Source: Nymphaea colorata (Eukaryota; Streptophyta; Magnoliopsida; Nymphaeales; Nymphaeaceae). Taken from it: a DNA stretch of 64,000 nt. The notes under the pieces are model-generated. The model worked only from the letters and a program-made list of their open reading frames with translations. It did no database searches and had not been told where the DNA came from. The DNA is taken from NCBI RefSeq assembly GCF_008831285.2, contig NC_045147.1:6163834-6227833 (forward strand). The letters run 5' to 3'. The translations under genes were made by a program, and so were the position numbers. Below, one piece after another: positions 9,835 through 20,949 of this stretch (within the stretch, counting starts at the first letter, position 1; each line of letters begins with the position of its first letter).

Positions 9835-11814
9835 CTATTTTTTGGTCTTCCATGAGACAAGACTTTGGCCCAGGAAGACACAATACCCAGTAATGGATCG
9901 ACGAGTGTCTTTGCATGCTGCCCAATCAGCATCACAATAAGCAATTATCTGATCATTGTCATTGCTTGAGAAAAGAAGACCTTGTCCAGGACTGTTCTTG
10001 AGGTAGCGTAAGACCTTGAGTGCTGAGTTGAAATGAACTGTGGTGGGATTTTGCATATGGCGACTGAGTGAGTGTACAGCAAACATGGTGTTGGGCCTGG
10101 TAATGGTCAGGTAGATCAAACGCCCAACCAATCTTCTAAATGTTGAGCCATCTTTTAGGGGTTCTCCACAGCTTGCTGACAGGTTCTGTTTGAACTGCAT
10201 TGGTATATCAGTTGGCTTAGCATTGATCAATCCAGCTTCATCTAAAATGTCGCATGTGTATTTTCTTTGTGAAAGGAAGATTCCCTGCTTGGAGCGAGAC
10301 AGTTCCAATCCTAGGAAGTATTTAAGGGTACCCAAGTCTTTCATACGAAATTGTTGGTTCAAATAATTCTTGAAGTCATCAATTCTTCCTTGATCATTTC
10401 CTGCAATGATTAAGTCATCTACATATACCAGCACAACTAAGAACACTGACCTTTGATGCAATGTGAACAACGAATAATCACTTTTCGATTGCTTGAAACC
10501 ATATGTGGCAATGGCTGAAGAGAATTTGGCAAACCAGTTGCGGGGAGCTTGTTTGAGTCCATAGATGAACTTGTTCAGTTTGCAAATTCTATTTTCCTTT
10601 TTGCTGCCATACCCTGGCGGCAACATCATATATATATCTTCTTCAAGATCTCCATTTAAGAAGGCGTTGTATACATCCATTTGATGAAGCAGCCAATTTC
10701 TCTTTGCAGCTACTGATAGCAGGCATCGTATAGTTATCAATTTTGCTACGGGAGCGTATGTTTCATCGTAATCAATTCCTTCAATCTGTGCAAAGCCCTT
10801 TGCCACTAATCTGGCCTTGAATCGCTCTATTTCTCCATTTGATTTATATTTGATGCGATATATCCATTTGCAGGGAATCGGTTTGGCACCTTCTGGCAGT
10901 TGAGTGAGTGTCCAGGTATTGTTGCTCTCCAATGCTTTTAGTTCATCTCGCATAGCATTTGTCCACCTAGAGTCCTGTATTGCTTGACTGTAGGATGAAG
11001 GTTCGGTGTAGCGAGAGATATTTAAAAGGTAGGCAGTATGACAATCAGAGAAATTAGAGAAAGATAATGAGTTGGAGAGAGGATACCTTGTGCTAGACCG
11101 ATTTCCAGATGAAGATTGGTTGAGTGACTTTAGGACAGTTGCATTGCAGTAAAAATCTCTCAAGAGTACTGATTGTCTGCGTAGCCAGGTGGAGCGTCTC
11201 AGTTCACAAGGTTGGGCAGTATTAGGATGTGTTAATGAGTTTGGTTCAGGTTCAGTTTCAGTTCCCACAGCTTGAGGGTTTTCGATGGAGTCGATATCAT
11301 GATGGTTTTGGTTATGTGATTGAGAATGTGATTCTGATGAAGGGAAAGTTGTGTCATACTGAGGTGGTTGGGCCCTTGGGTTATTGGTGTCTAAACGACC
11401 ATCAATTGTCTCCATGTGATCATCTATAAGAGGCAGTGGAATAACAGGTGATACTTGTGGTTTTGCAACAAGTTTAAATGGGAATATATTTTCATAAAAT
11501 ATAACATCACGACTAGTGAAAACTCTTTTGGTTTGCAAATCACACACCTTGTAGGCTTTTTGTCCCTGAGGATAGCCCAAGAAAATGCATCGGATGGCTC
11601 TCGGATCAAACTTGGATTTGGGATAAATGTTAGTTGCATAGCAAAGACAACCAAAAGATCTAAGGTGAGAATATTCTGGTTTCTTTCCCATTAAGATTTC
11701 ATATGGTGTTTTGTTCTGCAGTAACAAGGATGGTGTTCTATTTATTAGGTATACTGCTGTGAGAACACACTCATCCCAGAAGATTAGCGGAACACTTGAT
11801 TGGAATTTTAGTGC
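9835..11814 (-). pseudogene. Copia RT and first part of RNase H
   Basis: This part follows the premature TGA in the same frame and its first codons still read as the integrase C-terminus (VPLIFWDECVLTAVYLINR, then PYEILMGKKPEYSHLRSFGC). RT then starts near WTNAMRDELKALESNNTW and carries PCKWIYRIKYKSNG, LLHQMDVYNAFLNGDL and the catalytic YVDDLIIAG. RNase H begins at AYCDADWAACKDTRRSITGY. It stops at TAG 9835-9837. The internal ATG at 11727 is not a natural start. Confidence 0.92.
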
Positions 11815-13839
11815 TCACGCAACATCAAGAATGTGTCGATGTTTCCTTTCGACAACACCGTTCTGTTGAGGGGTATAAACACATGAATGATGATGTTCAA
11901 TCCCCTTTTCAAGTAAGAAAATTTTCAGATTGTCAGAAAAAAATTCAGTGCCATTGTCTGATCTGATTTTCAGTACATTGGCGCTGAACTGATTTTTGCT
12001 CAAGTTTATAAAATTTTTCAGATGATAGGAAGTCTCACTTTTGTGTTTCATAAGGAAGACCCACACAGCACGGGAGAAATCATCAACCAAAGTCAGAAAG
12101 TATTTTGCACCAGAGTGTGATGCTTCAGTGTATGGACCCCAAATATCGCAGTGGACAAGTTCAAAGATTGCAGTAGAAACAGTTTCACTTGAGTTAAAAG
12201 GTAATCTGGTCTGTTTTGCCAGTTTACAAGTGTCACAATGCTTGTTCAACTGCTCAATACCAGAGTCACATTTCAAGAAGGGATGGCCTTTGGATATTGA
12301 CGGGTGTCCTAGCCTTATGTGCCACGTTTCTGGTGAGATGAACCTACTACTATGGAAGGCCATAGAGTTCAAGGAGTTGTTGAGGAAATTTGCAACATAT
12401 AGTCCATTCCGCAAGTCACCCAGACCAGTCTTCATCATGGAGTTCTGGTCCTGCAAAAAGCAACACTCACCAGAGAAGGTAATAAGGCAATCAAGCTGTT
12501 TGACAAGTTTGTTTACAGAAATTAGATTGAATTTGAAGTGAGGCAAGAAATAAACATTGTCAAGTGTTAAACTGGGCGAAAGGACAGCCTGACCTATATG
12601 AGTTGCAAAGATGATTTTATCATTAGGTAATCGAATAGGAAACGGAGTAGTCAAAGGAGTGACGTTGGACATCAGTTCTAACGAAGATGACATGTGGTCG
12701 GTTGCACCACTATCAACAATCCAAGAATTGGTTTGATGAAGAGACATACCTGCAAAGTTTACTTGAGGTAGAAAATTGTCTTTCAGGAGTTGCCTAATTT
12801 TGATACACTCATCCATAGTCAGGGATTGGGCAGGCTCTTTGGAAGCTTCAATGCCAATTTGAGATGAACCAGCAGCATTGGATGCAGTACCATATCCACC
12901 GTTCTTTTCTGAATCAACAACATTGTTCGCAGTCGCACCCTTGTCAGCCCTCAGCTTTGTTCCTTTTGGGTTTGTGGGATAGCCCACTAATTTGAAGCAA
13001 CGGTCTCTTGTGTGTCCAGAGATGTGACAGTATGTGCAGAAGTATTGGTTCTTCCTGATCCCTTTGCTTCTCATTGATCTATTGTCTGAATTTGACAGCA
13101 AGCTCACATGTTCGACAGGATTGAAGGAGTTTCTCGCTTCACGCTGCTTCTCCTCTTGGAGAACTAGTGAGTAAACTTTAGAGATTGATGGCAGAGGGTC
13201 GATTAAAATGATCTGACCATGGATTGTGTTGTAGGAGTCATTCAGACCCATGAGAAACTGAATGACTTTGTCTTCTTGCTGCTTGACAAATATTTTACTC
13301 AGAGCACCACATGAACAGTTAGGTAAAATATCATAAGAGTCCAGCTCGTCCCACAATGCTTTCAACTTGGTATAGTAGACAGCAACAGTCATAGATTCCT
13401 GATTCAGTCGACAGATGGCAGATTTGATTTGGTATTTTCTAGGAGCAGTGCTTTGGGTGAATCTTTCTTTGAGGTCGTTCCAGACTTCTACTGCCGTTGA
13501 GGCATATATAACACTGTGCATAAGATCAGGAGAAATGGAATTTAAGAGCCAGGAAAGTACCATGTGATTGCAGCGATTCCACAGACAATACTCAGGTGCC
13601 ATGATTTTCGGTTGAGGAAGGCTGCCATCTACAAACGAGGTCTTGTTCTTGGCTGAGAGAGCCATGAGCATTGCACGGCTCCAAGTTGCATAGTTCTCAC
13701 TCGTCAGAAGTTGAGAGACCAATACAGTCCCAGGGTTGTCCGAGTGATGCAGGAAAAAGGGGCTTGAGAAGTCGACAGAATTGATTTCTGTTGCAGCTTC
13801 AGAAATTGGTTGGACAGGAGGCATTTGTGCGTTTGCCAT
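11815..13839 (-). pseudogene. Copia gag, protease and integrase part (674 codons)
   Basis: Residues 1-230 are a Copia gag region (LLTSENYATWSRAM early, WNDLKERF, then KLKALWDELDSY). A CCHC zinc knuckle follows (CTYCHISGHTRDRC, spacing C-x2-C-x4-H-x4-C). The protease has the active site WIVDSGATDHM. The integrase zinc motif is WHIRLGHPS...HCDTCKLAK. The catalytic acidic residues lie in VHCDIWGPY and DNGTEFF, with the expected downstream glutamate in NGVVERKHR. The part ends at a premature TGA, so integrase is cut off just after its catalytic core. Confidence 0.93.
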
Positions 13840-13847
13840 GGATCAAC

Positions 13848-13859
13848 TCTCTGATACCA
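13848..13859 (-). other. Primer binding site of the Copia element
   Basis: Read on - it is TGGTATCAGAGA, directly at the inner end of the 5' LTR. Eleven of the 12 bases match the usual initiator tRNA-Met site TGGTATCAGAGC. Confidence 0.85.
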
Positions 13860-14180
13860 TGTGAATAAACTGCAATGGGGCAGAACAGAGCAGAACAAAG
13901 TAGAGAAAAAGGAAACGCACAGAAAGAGGTGAGATATATTATTCACACAACAGTTGAGGGCTATGAACACTCTTTTATGGAGCATCGATACAAGAATAAT
14001 GAATTATAATGAAAAACAGAAAAAATCAGAATATAAAACCAATTCTGTTAAAACGTAACCACCTAGCTGTCTTGGCATAAGGTGAGAACCTTCTAGACTC
14101 TTGATCCAAAACAGCCTGCTAATAAATTCAGAATTAGTGGCTAGGCTGAACTTAATTGCTAAGAGCCTCATAACTTAACA
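13860..14180 (-). repeat. 5' LTR of the Copia element
   Basis: 321 bp, the partner of 9140-9460, differing at two sites. On the coding strand it starts TGTTAAGTTATGAGG and ends TATTCACA. Confidence 0.95.
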
Positions 14181-14185
14181 CGAAT

Positions 14186-14800
14186 TGAGGACGAAGACAG
14201 AGGCTGCTTTTTTTATGTCTCTATCTGCTGGTGATGGCTACAGTTCCAGCAGCACACAAGCTGCTCCGTCATTACCACATAGAGCTGTGAGCAGGAGGCA
14301 ACCTGCTGCACACTGCGGAAGCATGCGCCTTCGTTCTTTTGAAGCCAATTCGTCTCCGTTTTTAGAAGAAAAAAAAGGCATCGATTAAAACCCTAGATGC
14401 TGGATGAGAAAGAACGAGAGAGAGAGAGAGGGAGGGAGAAGAAGAAGAAGAAGAGTCACCAGCATCTCTGATGCTGGTTCTTCCCAATCTCGGTCGAATC
14501 TTCTTTAATACCGAGTCAGAGAGGGAGAACAAGAAATAGGAAATTGTGGTGTGAAGAGAATAAAAGGGCGGGGAGAGAGGAAGAGGGAGCGAGGAGGCGG
14601 AAGGAGAAAGAAGAGAGACTAACAGGGAGTGAGAGGGAAGCAGCAGCAGGCGGAGGGAACGCTCGAGAGCTAGTCGGGGGAGGGGGAGGTCGTCGTGGGG
14701 AGGGCGTTCCGTGGTTACTGTTACAGGGTAAACCACGGAACAGGTCTAAACCTTGTCTCAATTTATACCCCTTGTTACTTGTTCCACTGTCCTGTTTGTC
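14186..14800. other. No gene supported; purine-rich tract
   Basis: The + strand at about 14400-14700 is GA-rich, with (GA)n and (GAA)n runs. Long open frames on both strands (14362-14736 on -, 14544-14876 on +) follow from this skew: they are Leu/Ser/Pro-rich or Glu/Arg-rich and have no domain. A short frame at 14185-14388 starts inside the Copia target duplication. Confidence 0.5.
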
Positions 14801-15590
14801 TTTTGAGTTTTTTTCTTTTCTTTTTCATTGTTTGATTGGCTATAAAAATTTCAGAACATGTTCAGTCCTCTCTTAGCTGTTCCATGCATATCAAACAGCC
14901 TCTATGGCTCCTTCAACCTTGAATTTCATCCTCTTCTTTAATCCTCATGCTTAAGGGAGCACGTGAGAAGCCCTTGGAGAGCTTCATCAATATGTTGGAG
15001 TCTCGGTAAGGCTTCTTTGCTCATTTGAAGTAGAGGATTCACCTTCTTCAACTACACTATTTAGAGATATGTAGTTATTTCACCTCTGGCTTTTTTTATT
15101 TATCATCTCCTCATGGCCATCAAGAAAGCTCCAAAAATCTTTTCTTTAAATTTAAGAACTATTCTTTAGTGCATCAAAATCATGAGCAAGGTGAAATAAA
15201 ATCTAATTTTCTTCCTCTATTATCAAATCAAATAGGCACGAAATGTGTTTTTTTCTTTCTATTTTCATTGGATGTATGCATTGCCTATGTCTTTATGATG
15301 ATATGCATGCATGGTTAGTTGATTTTCTGATTTATATACGAATGATTAGTGAGAATAAGAGCTTAAGAAGAGATTTCCTTTCTTTTACATTGTTTTTTTG
15401 AGGTTGGGGCTTCTCTAACTTGGGAAAACCTAAAAACATATATACATGTCAAAACACATTTTCATGTACTTCTACACTTTGTGTTAACTACTTTATTTTC
15501 CATTTCCTTAACGCTAGTCTCTCTTCCATACCCAATGGTGGGAGAGACATGCTTCCTTTGCAATAGATAAGAGCAAATGAAATATGACTG

Positions 15591-15596
<6 letters not shown>

Positions 15597-15675
<79 letters not shown>
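15597..15675. repeat. (AT)n microsatellite
   Basis: About 79 bases of almost pure alternating AT. An open frame on the other strand through it encodes a Tyr-Ile run and is an artefact. Confidence 0.95.
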
Positions 15676-15677
<2 letters not shown>

Positions 15678-16003
15678 CTTGCTTTTAAAAGAATTTCAGA
15701 AGTAAAAACTTTTTCTAAAGAGCTACAGAGACTTAGCCTTGACTCTATCATGAGCCAAAGTTCTTCTCCAGCCTACATAAAAAGATTGAACTCAAAAAAT
15801 CCTCAAAATTATCTCTTAGATCTTGGGTTATATATAACAAAAAAGAAACGTTAGAGATTAGAATATTCCCTTGCTAGGCAATTTTTTTCGTCTTGATTCT
15901 TTCTCTTACTAATTTCTCACTCTCTACATTTTTCTCTCTTTTAAGATTTTTATCTCATTCCCTTTGATTTTTTTTAAGTCTCTTCTTTCTCTATCTCTGT
16001 CTT

Positions 16004-16108
16004 TAACTCTAAAATCTTTCTTTTATAAGTTTTCTATTATATGTATATCTCTCTCTTTTAAAAACTTCTTTCTCCCTCTCTTAAAATCTCTCTGTCATAA
16101 ATTTTTCT

Positions 16109-16142
<34 letters not shown>

Positions 16143-16348
16143 TATACACATATCTTTCTCACATTCTCTCTTGAATTTTAAAATCTTTCTATCTAGAAGT
16201 TTCTCTATTATCTCTCTTCCTCTCTAAAACTTCTTAACTCTAAAATCTTTCTTTTATAAGTTTTCTATTATATGTATATCTCTATCTTTTAAAAACTTCT
16301 TTCTCTCTCTCTTAAAATCTCTCTGTCATAAATTTTTCTATTATATAT

Positions 16349-16404
<56 letters not shown>

Positions 16405-16480
16405 CTTTCTCACACTCTCTCTCATGAATTTTAAAATCTTTCTATCTAGAAGTTTCTCTATTATCTCTCTTCCTCTCTAA
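16004..16480 (+). repeat. 231-bp tandem duplication in the LTR-like sequence
   Basis: TAACTCTAAAATCTTTC begins at 16004 and again at 16235. The copies agree through AAGTTTTCTATTATATG, the CT-rich stretch and TCTAGAAGTTTCTCTATT. They differ mainly in the length and type of the microsatellite inside (CA-rich in the first copy, AT-rich in the second). Confidence 0.85.
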
Positions 16481-17149
16481 AACTTCTTTTTTTCTTTCTC
16501 TTTAACTTTAAAATATCTCTTTTATAAGTTTTCCTATTTTATATATTTCTTTCTCCTTAATTTTAAAAACTTCTCTCTTACAATTTGCTTTCTTTGTTTT
16601 GATCTTTCTCTTCTCTCTTCAGTTGTCCTTAAAATTTGTTGTTCTAATTTTCTCTTTCTATTTTTTTCTTTCTCTTAAATTTTTCATTCTCTCCTTATAT
16701 ATATATATATATATATATATCTTGCTTATAGGTTTTATCTCTTTATTTTGTCTTTTTCTTTAAGAAAAATTTTTCTTGTAGTTAGCATTCATCTCTTTTC
16801 TAATTACTCTTTCTCTATTAAGATCTTTCTCTCTCTCTTCCAAATGTCTTTTCTCCCATTATCTAAAATTTTGATTTTTCTTTATTGACTTCAACAAGGC
16901 CAAAATTGAAGTGATGCATTCAACATTGGAGCCTTGTTTGATTGTCAACAACCCTAATCTATTTCCAAAGTTTTTTTTTTTTGAAAAAGAGTATCATAGT
17001 AATAAGATTTTTTTATAGAAAACATATACCAAACACATAATAGAAGGAATGCTCTTAGATGAATGTTATAGTATGGATGATCAATTTATTTTCGAGCATA
17101 TAGAATCAATGCATTCATTCATTCACAAGCACTTAGTATTGTTTCTCAG

Positions 17150-18315
17150 CACCAAGGTTAAACTCCTGGGATCAAAATATCAAGATTTTAATCCTGAAAT
17201 CTGGATAATGGGGATTTTCATCCCTATTCCAAAAATAGGTAATGTTTGTTTAATATGGATTACAATCTATTTGATGTTATCCAACATTTGTTAAAAATCT
17301 GAAAAAAAAAAATTGAACCGTTGTTAAAGTTTTTATTTAACAACTTTCGTAATAAACCAAAAGTCGGCAACCAATGGTGATATCAAGCAATATAATCCTG
17401 ACTTCAAGCAAATATGAGACAATTTAAGACAACTATAATAGTTGTATGTTTGTTTTAACGTTAAAAAGTGAGAAAATTTGGATTTTGGGGATTTTCTTTT
17501 GGTTGCTCGACGGCGAGTGTGGAGCAACCAATGGTCTCCTTCCTTCTCCATTCCATCAGCCACCATGTGCTTTCCCCTCTTTCTCTCTACAATATGCTCT
17601 TCCTCCTTTTTTTCCTCTCTGTTGTCAATTCTTAGAATTTGGGGGTTTTCTTTTGGTTGCTCAATGGTGAGTGAGGATCAAAGGAAGGAGCAAACAAGAA
17701 GTGACTCTTACGAGATAAAGATGATGAATTTCTTCGATCAGGAGCTTTCCATCATTTTACAGAATGACAACAGCCCATGCCCTTTACTCGCCATCTATGT
17801 AATTTCAATCTCCTACCCCTTTTCCTCTATATTTTGGGAAAGGTTCAGTTTGAGAATTACTAATTCCTATCTTTTACATGTCTTGTGTTGGAATTTCTCT
17901 TTAATATTGCTTGAATATTGCGTTTGTTTCAAAAAGACCATATTTTTGTCCCAACGACCCAATTGCAAAAGTTGTGAACGTCACCCTTGGCACCGATTGA
18001 AATTGGACGTTGCCATTTTTTTCTTTGTTCAGTCTTTGTGGAGATGGAGATGGCTGCAACAAGAACTGGAGGCAAAAGAGGAGAAGTGGAAGAAACATTT
18101 GAGCCCTAATGGGCCGACAATTTTTTTGAGGAGTTCGATCACACCCCTCGCAGGTGGATTGAAATCCTGGGATAGAAATCTAGGTTTGCTTAAAAATTCT
18201 GGGATTTTGATCCCATGTTTGTCAGAAGGGTCTACAATTTTGAAAATCTGGAAGAGAAACCCACTTCTATAGTAGATTTCTTGCCCGACAAACACACCCT
18301 TATGGAATTCATGAA
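17150..18315 (+). mobile_element. Insertion of about 1.1 kb carrying a captured gene fragment
   Basis: The two related LTRs pass directly from a CACTTAATATC-like block to TGATCACAAGCAC. Here about 1.16 kb intervenes between CACTTAGTATTG (about 17130) and TGATCACAAGTAC (about 18317). The edges share words such as GGGATCAAAAT in opposite orientation (about 17168 and 18207), suggesting subterminal inverted similarity as in a DNA transposon, but I found no clean terminal repeat or target duplication. Inside is an exon of a MINDY-type gene (17664-17798) preceded by a 152-bp-spaced direct repeat of TTTTCTTTTGGTTGCTC (17497 and 17648). Confidence 0.6.
17664..17798 (+). pseudogene. Captured first exon of a MINDY-family deubiquitinase
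   Basis: From ATG 17664 the frame encodes 45 residues. The stretch YEIKMMNFFDQELSIILQND followed by NSPCPLLAI matches the N-terminal active-site segment of MINDY (FAM63/DUF544) enzymes, which cut K48-linked ubiquitin chains and use the cysteine of the QNDNGPCPLLAI motif. That cysteine is present; the preceding glycine of the family is serine here. The frame meets a GT (17799-17800) where plant MINDY genes commonly have an intron, after which no further MINDY sequence is seen. So this is a captured fragment in an insertion within a retrotransposon LTR, not a working gene. Identification is by motif recall, without a search. Confidence 0.72.
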
Positions 18316-18786
18316 TGATCACAAGTACTTCTTTAATGAACTTAAGCATGATGAGATAGAGCCCTAACTAGGTAGTAACTGAATTGGAGCAATATCTTGA
18401 ACCAACTTAAGAATCCAAGAAAACACTAATCGATTGCAGAAATTTTTTAAAAATATCAAACTTAGTTTTCAAAATTTCAAGGCATTTGCAAAAGATTTCT
18501 CAATTCTAAAACATTTCTCAACTCAAAATTGCTTCAAAGTTTTCTCATTCTTCGATAAAAGTTTATGAAATATCTATCTTCAAAAGAAATTCATTTCAGT
18601 TAAAGATGCTTAAGTGAATATGAAATATAACGACAATGAACATAGCCCTTGGATTAGTTACCCTTGATAAAGTCATTGGAAATGGTCAATCCTCGTACCA
18701 ATGGGCGAATCCCTTTTTCCTCTTCAAAATAAAACTTTATTTTTCTGAAGCACTCCAAAAACCAAAACTATTTTGAGATGCAAACA

Positions 18787-18960
18787 ACTTGAGAGGGGAA
18801 AGATAGGGTTGATTGTCTCTGCAACATTTGTGTGAGACGATGGGAGACTTCTCTGCTCGGTTCTCACCCCACTAACCAAAAAGAGAAGAAAAAATTGAAC
18901 ACAAAAAAAAAGAGTCACGAATGCACCCTGCCTGCTGGTTTCATGGGCTTATCATTTGCA
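18787..18960 (+). repeat. Dispersed repeat R, copy 1
   Basis: GAGAGGGGAAAGATAG..., GAGACTTCTCTGCT, CACTAACCAAAAAG, GAACCCTGCCTGC-like and TTCATTTGCAAA-like blocks recur in the same order and strand at 41788-41960, at roughly 80% identity by eye. The sequences diverge on the right of both. The family is unknown. Confidence 0.65.
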
Positions 18961-19251
18961 AACAGCTTAAGGTCTTCTTGACTAGAGCAAATTGGAATGA
19001 GGCATACTAGAGAAAATAAGAAAGGGAATATGTAGAATCAGTGGTCTGCTAAGGTTTCCTTTTTTCAGCTTTTGTTATGTTGGCTTCTCCTCAGATTTTT
19101 TTGAATGGTTCTTGTGAGCCTTTTTAACTTGAATCATATAAAAGAAACATAATGATAATAAAGTAATTGGAGATGAAGGAAAGAGGTTTGGTTGACCATG
19201 GATTTATCGTGAAACCCTTGGCCTTAAGGAAAACCTAATGCAGAGAAAAGG

Positions 19252-19294
<43 letters not shown>

Positions 19295-20935
19295 TATATA
19301 TATATATATAATTGGAGATGAAGGAAAGAGGTTTGGTTGACCATGGATTTATCGTGAAGCCCTTGGCCTTAAGGAAAACCTAATGCAGAGAAAAGGTTAT
19401 ATATATATATACATATATATGCATAAAAAAAATTGGGAGAAACACACAGGAGTCTCAGCCGGTGCTGTGCACTGGGTGGCCTCACTGGTCGCCGAGGATT
19501 GGCCATTAATATTTTTCAGTGAGACCTAAATCCTAAATCCCTAAGGAAAAGAAAAGAAAAACCTAAAAATAAGCAAATAAATGTACTTTATACAAGTGGG
19601 AGACAAATGGCCATGGAAACTCACGGTGGGAAGGACGAAGGGTTGAGATGAAAGAGAGAATAAGGGAAGAAATGGTCGACCATGTGAGGGAAGCCCTAAT
19701 ATGTTTTATCAAAAGTTTTTTGAGTGTACTCGATTATTTTTAGAGTTTCCCAAAAAAGCTGTTAAAGTGAAAATTATTTTATTATGTCTTTTTTCTTATG
19801 AAATAATTTCTGAAAGAGGGTCTTCGATGCTTCTTTTTGTAAAGTCTTATGATTTAATATTTTACTAAATTTCAGAATATACCGATATTTGAAGTAAGGA
19901 ATGATGTTCTTGTCGATTTATGCATAATCTGCAGTAACTGTGTATGGTCCAAACTGCTCACAGAGCATGGTGGCACCAACTTTCGTGGCATGAGGAAGGT
20001 GTAGGAGGTTGCCCTTCCACCTAGTGGGTCCGGATGGACCAGTGTTATGCCATCCAGGTTGTTTTGTCATTTTGCGGTGAGGCTGCATGTGTTTTGGTAC
20101 ACCCACTATGGAGTGACATGTTCCATAGGCATGAGGATCAGTAGGGGAACGCCCCTCCAACTTGTCCTTTTGAAGGCCTGGTTCCATGGAAGATGACAAC
20201 AATCGATCTATGAGTCTAGTACTAGCATGTATTGTGGCTGTTATTGGTTGTTCTCTTGAGCACTATTCATAGATTGTTCTGTTACAATACCAGTAATGGC
20301 TGAGACACCACCCACGTAGTGCCCACAATGAATTAATAAAAGAAATTAAATTATATTTGTAAGCATGACAACAAATAATAAGAGTGCATACACCAGCATA
20401 TGTACCTAACAATGTCTTGTATGTAGTACTTATTGTTTATTGCTCATTATCATCTATATGTTCATGTGTTGATGAATGTTGATATGTTCAATTTCTTGTT
20501 ATGTTTAGAAATCCTCTTATCATGCACATTGGTTGATTTGAATTGTGCTTGACCTAATGTAAGTTGGGTTACAAATACGTTCATTATAAGCCAGTGAATC
20601 TAAGGTAGTCATTACATTGAGAACTTTTCAAGTTCTCATCCAAATATTCTTTTCTGGTAACCAAGAAGAGAGGGAAGTGGTGATGTGGATGTTGCATTGT
20701 CTTGATGATGCCCAAGTTGGTCTTACAATTCTAGAAGTTGGATGTTAGAGATTTTTATTTGTTTGTTTTCCTTTCATAGCGGGCGTCGAACTTGTTAACT
20801 AAACTGTTTTTACTTAACTATGGTACGGTATGGTTATAGTTGGTGTGATGTAATGATTCAGAATGTTTTAAGGGTTGTAAATCTTGAAGTTTGTTTCTGC
20901 ATGTGATAAAAAAAACCTTTAAAATTCAGGGTTCT
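18961..20935. other. No supported gene; left flank or 5' LTR remnant of the chromovirus
   Basis: The last part, ending TTCTTACAG at 20940, should be the end of the chromovirus 5' LTR because a degraded primer site follows. I could not align it with the 3' LTR that starts at 40917. A 94-codon open frame on - (19918-20202) lies in a GC-richer patch but shows no domain I recognise. Confidence 0.4.
19165..19402 (+). repeat. 145-bp tandem duplication with microsatellites
   Basis: AATTGGAGATGAAGGAAAG begins at 19165 and again at 19310. The first unit ends in an AT, TG, AT microsatellite run (about 19251-19309) and the second in an AT run. Apart from the microsatellite the copies differ at about two bases. 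Confidence 0.9.
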
Positions 20936-20939
20936 TACA

Positions 20940-20949
20940 GTATCAGAGC
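20940..20949 (+). other. Degraded primer binding site of the chromovirus
   Basis: GTATCAGAGC follows an LTR-like CA end and is the initiator tRNA-Met primer site without its leading TG. Confidence 0.6.

Larger units (their letters stand above)
9469..13839 (-). pseudogene. Copia gag-pol polyprotein, two in-frame stops
   Basis: One reading frame from ATG 13839 to a stop at 9469-9471, about 1456 codons, the usual size for a plant Copia polyprotein. It encodes a gag region, a CCHC knuckle, an aspartic protease, an integrase, an RT and an RNase H in the order that defines Copia. The start is 20 bp downstream of the primer binding site, so there is almost no leader. TGA at 11815-11817 falls just after the integrase motif QQNGVVERKHRHILDVA. 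TAG at 9835-9837 falls just after SWKTKK in RNase H. The frame resumes unchanged after both, and the residues normally found there (Arg, Gln) are one C-to-T change from these stops. Confidence 0.93.
9140..14180 (-). mobile_element. Young full-length Copia retrotransposon
   Basis: A 5041-bp element with 321-bp LTRs (TGTTAAGTTATG... to ...TTCACA on the coding strand), a perfect 5-bp target duplication, a primer binding site, a purine tract and one gag-pol frame in Copia order (gag, protease, integrase, RT, RNase H). The LTRs differ at only two positions, so it is by far the most recent complete insertion here. The coding frame is interrupted by two stop codons (11815-11817 and 9835-9837) and I found no frameshift. 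The copy therefore cannot make an intact polyprotein, but it could still be transcribed and moved in trans. Confidence 0.95.
14800..18786 (+). mobile_element. Long LTR-like sequence related to the Tat LTRs, left end undefined
   Basis: From about 14930 this follows, block by block, the long LTRs at 22819-25491 and 33999-37627: GGAGAGCTTCATC near 14976, CTCCTCATGGCCATC near 15107, GAGGTTGGGGCTTCTC near 15400, CT-rich and AT-rich runs, ATCAATGCATTCATTC near 17107, and the tail TTCTGAAGCACTCCAAAAACC near 18743, ending GATGCAAACA. A TATA-like CTATAAAAAT lies near 14840. No interior follows, so it is probably a solo or truncated LTR. It contains its own 231-bp duplication, long AT microsatellites and a foreign insertion at about 17150-18315. 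I could not find its left end or a target duplication. Confidence 0.65.

Noticed and set aside
12041-12541. 166-codon + strand frame inside the Copia element
   Set aside because: Antisense shadow of the gag-pol frame, no domain.
15488-15751. Open frame encoding a Tyr-Ile run
   Set aside because: Translation of the (AT)n microsatellite.
18961-20939. Full 5' LTR of the Tekay element
   Set aside because: No alignment with the 3' LTR start at 40917 could be found by eye, so no LTR pair is claimed.
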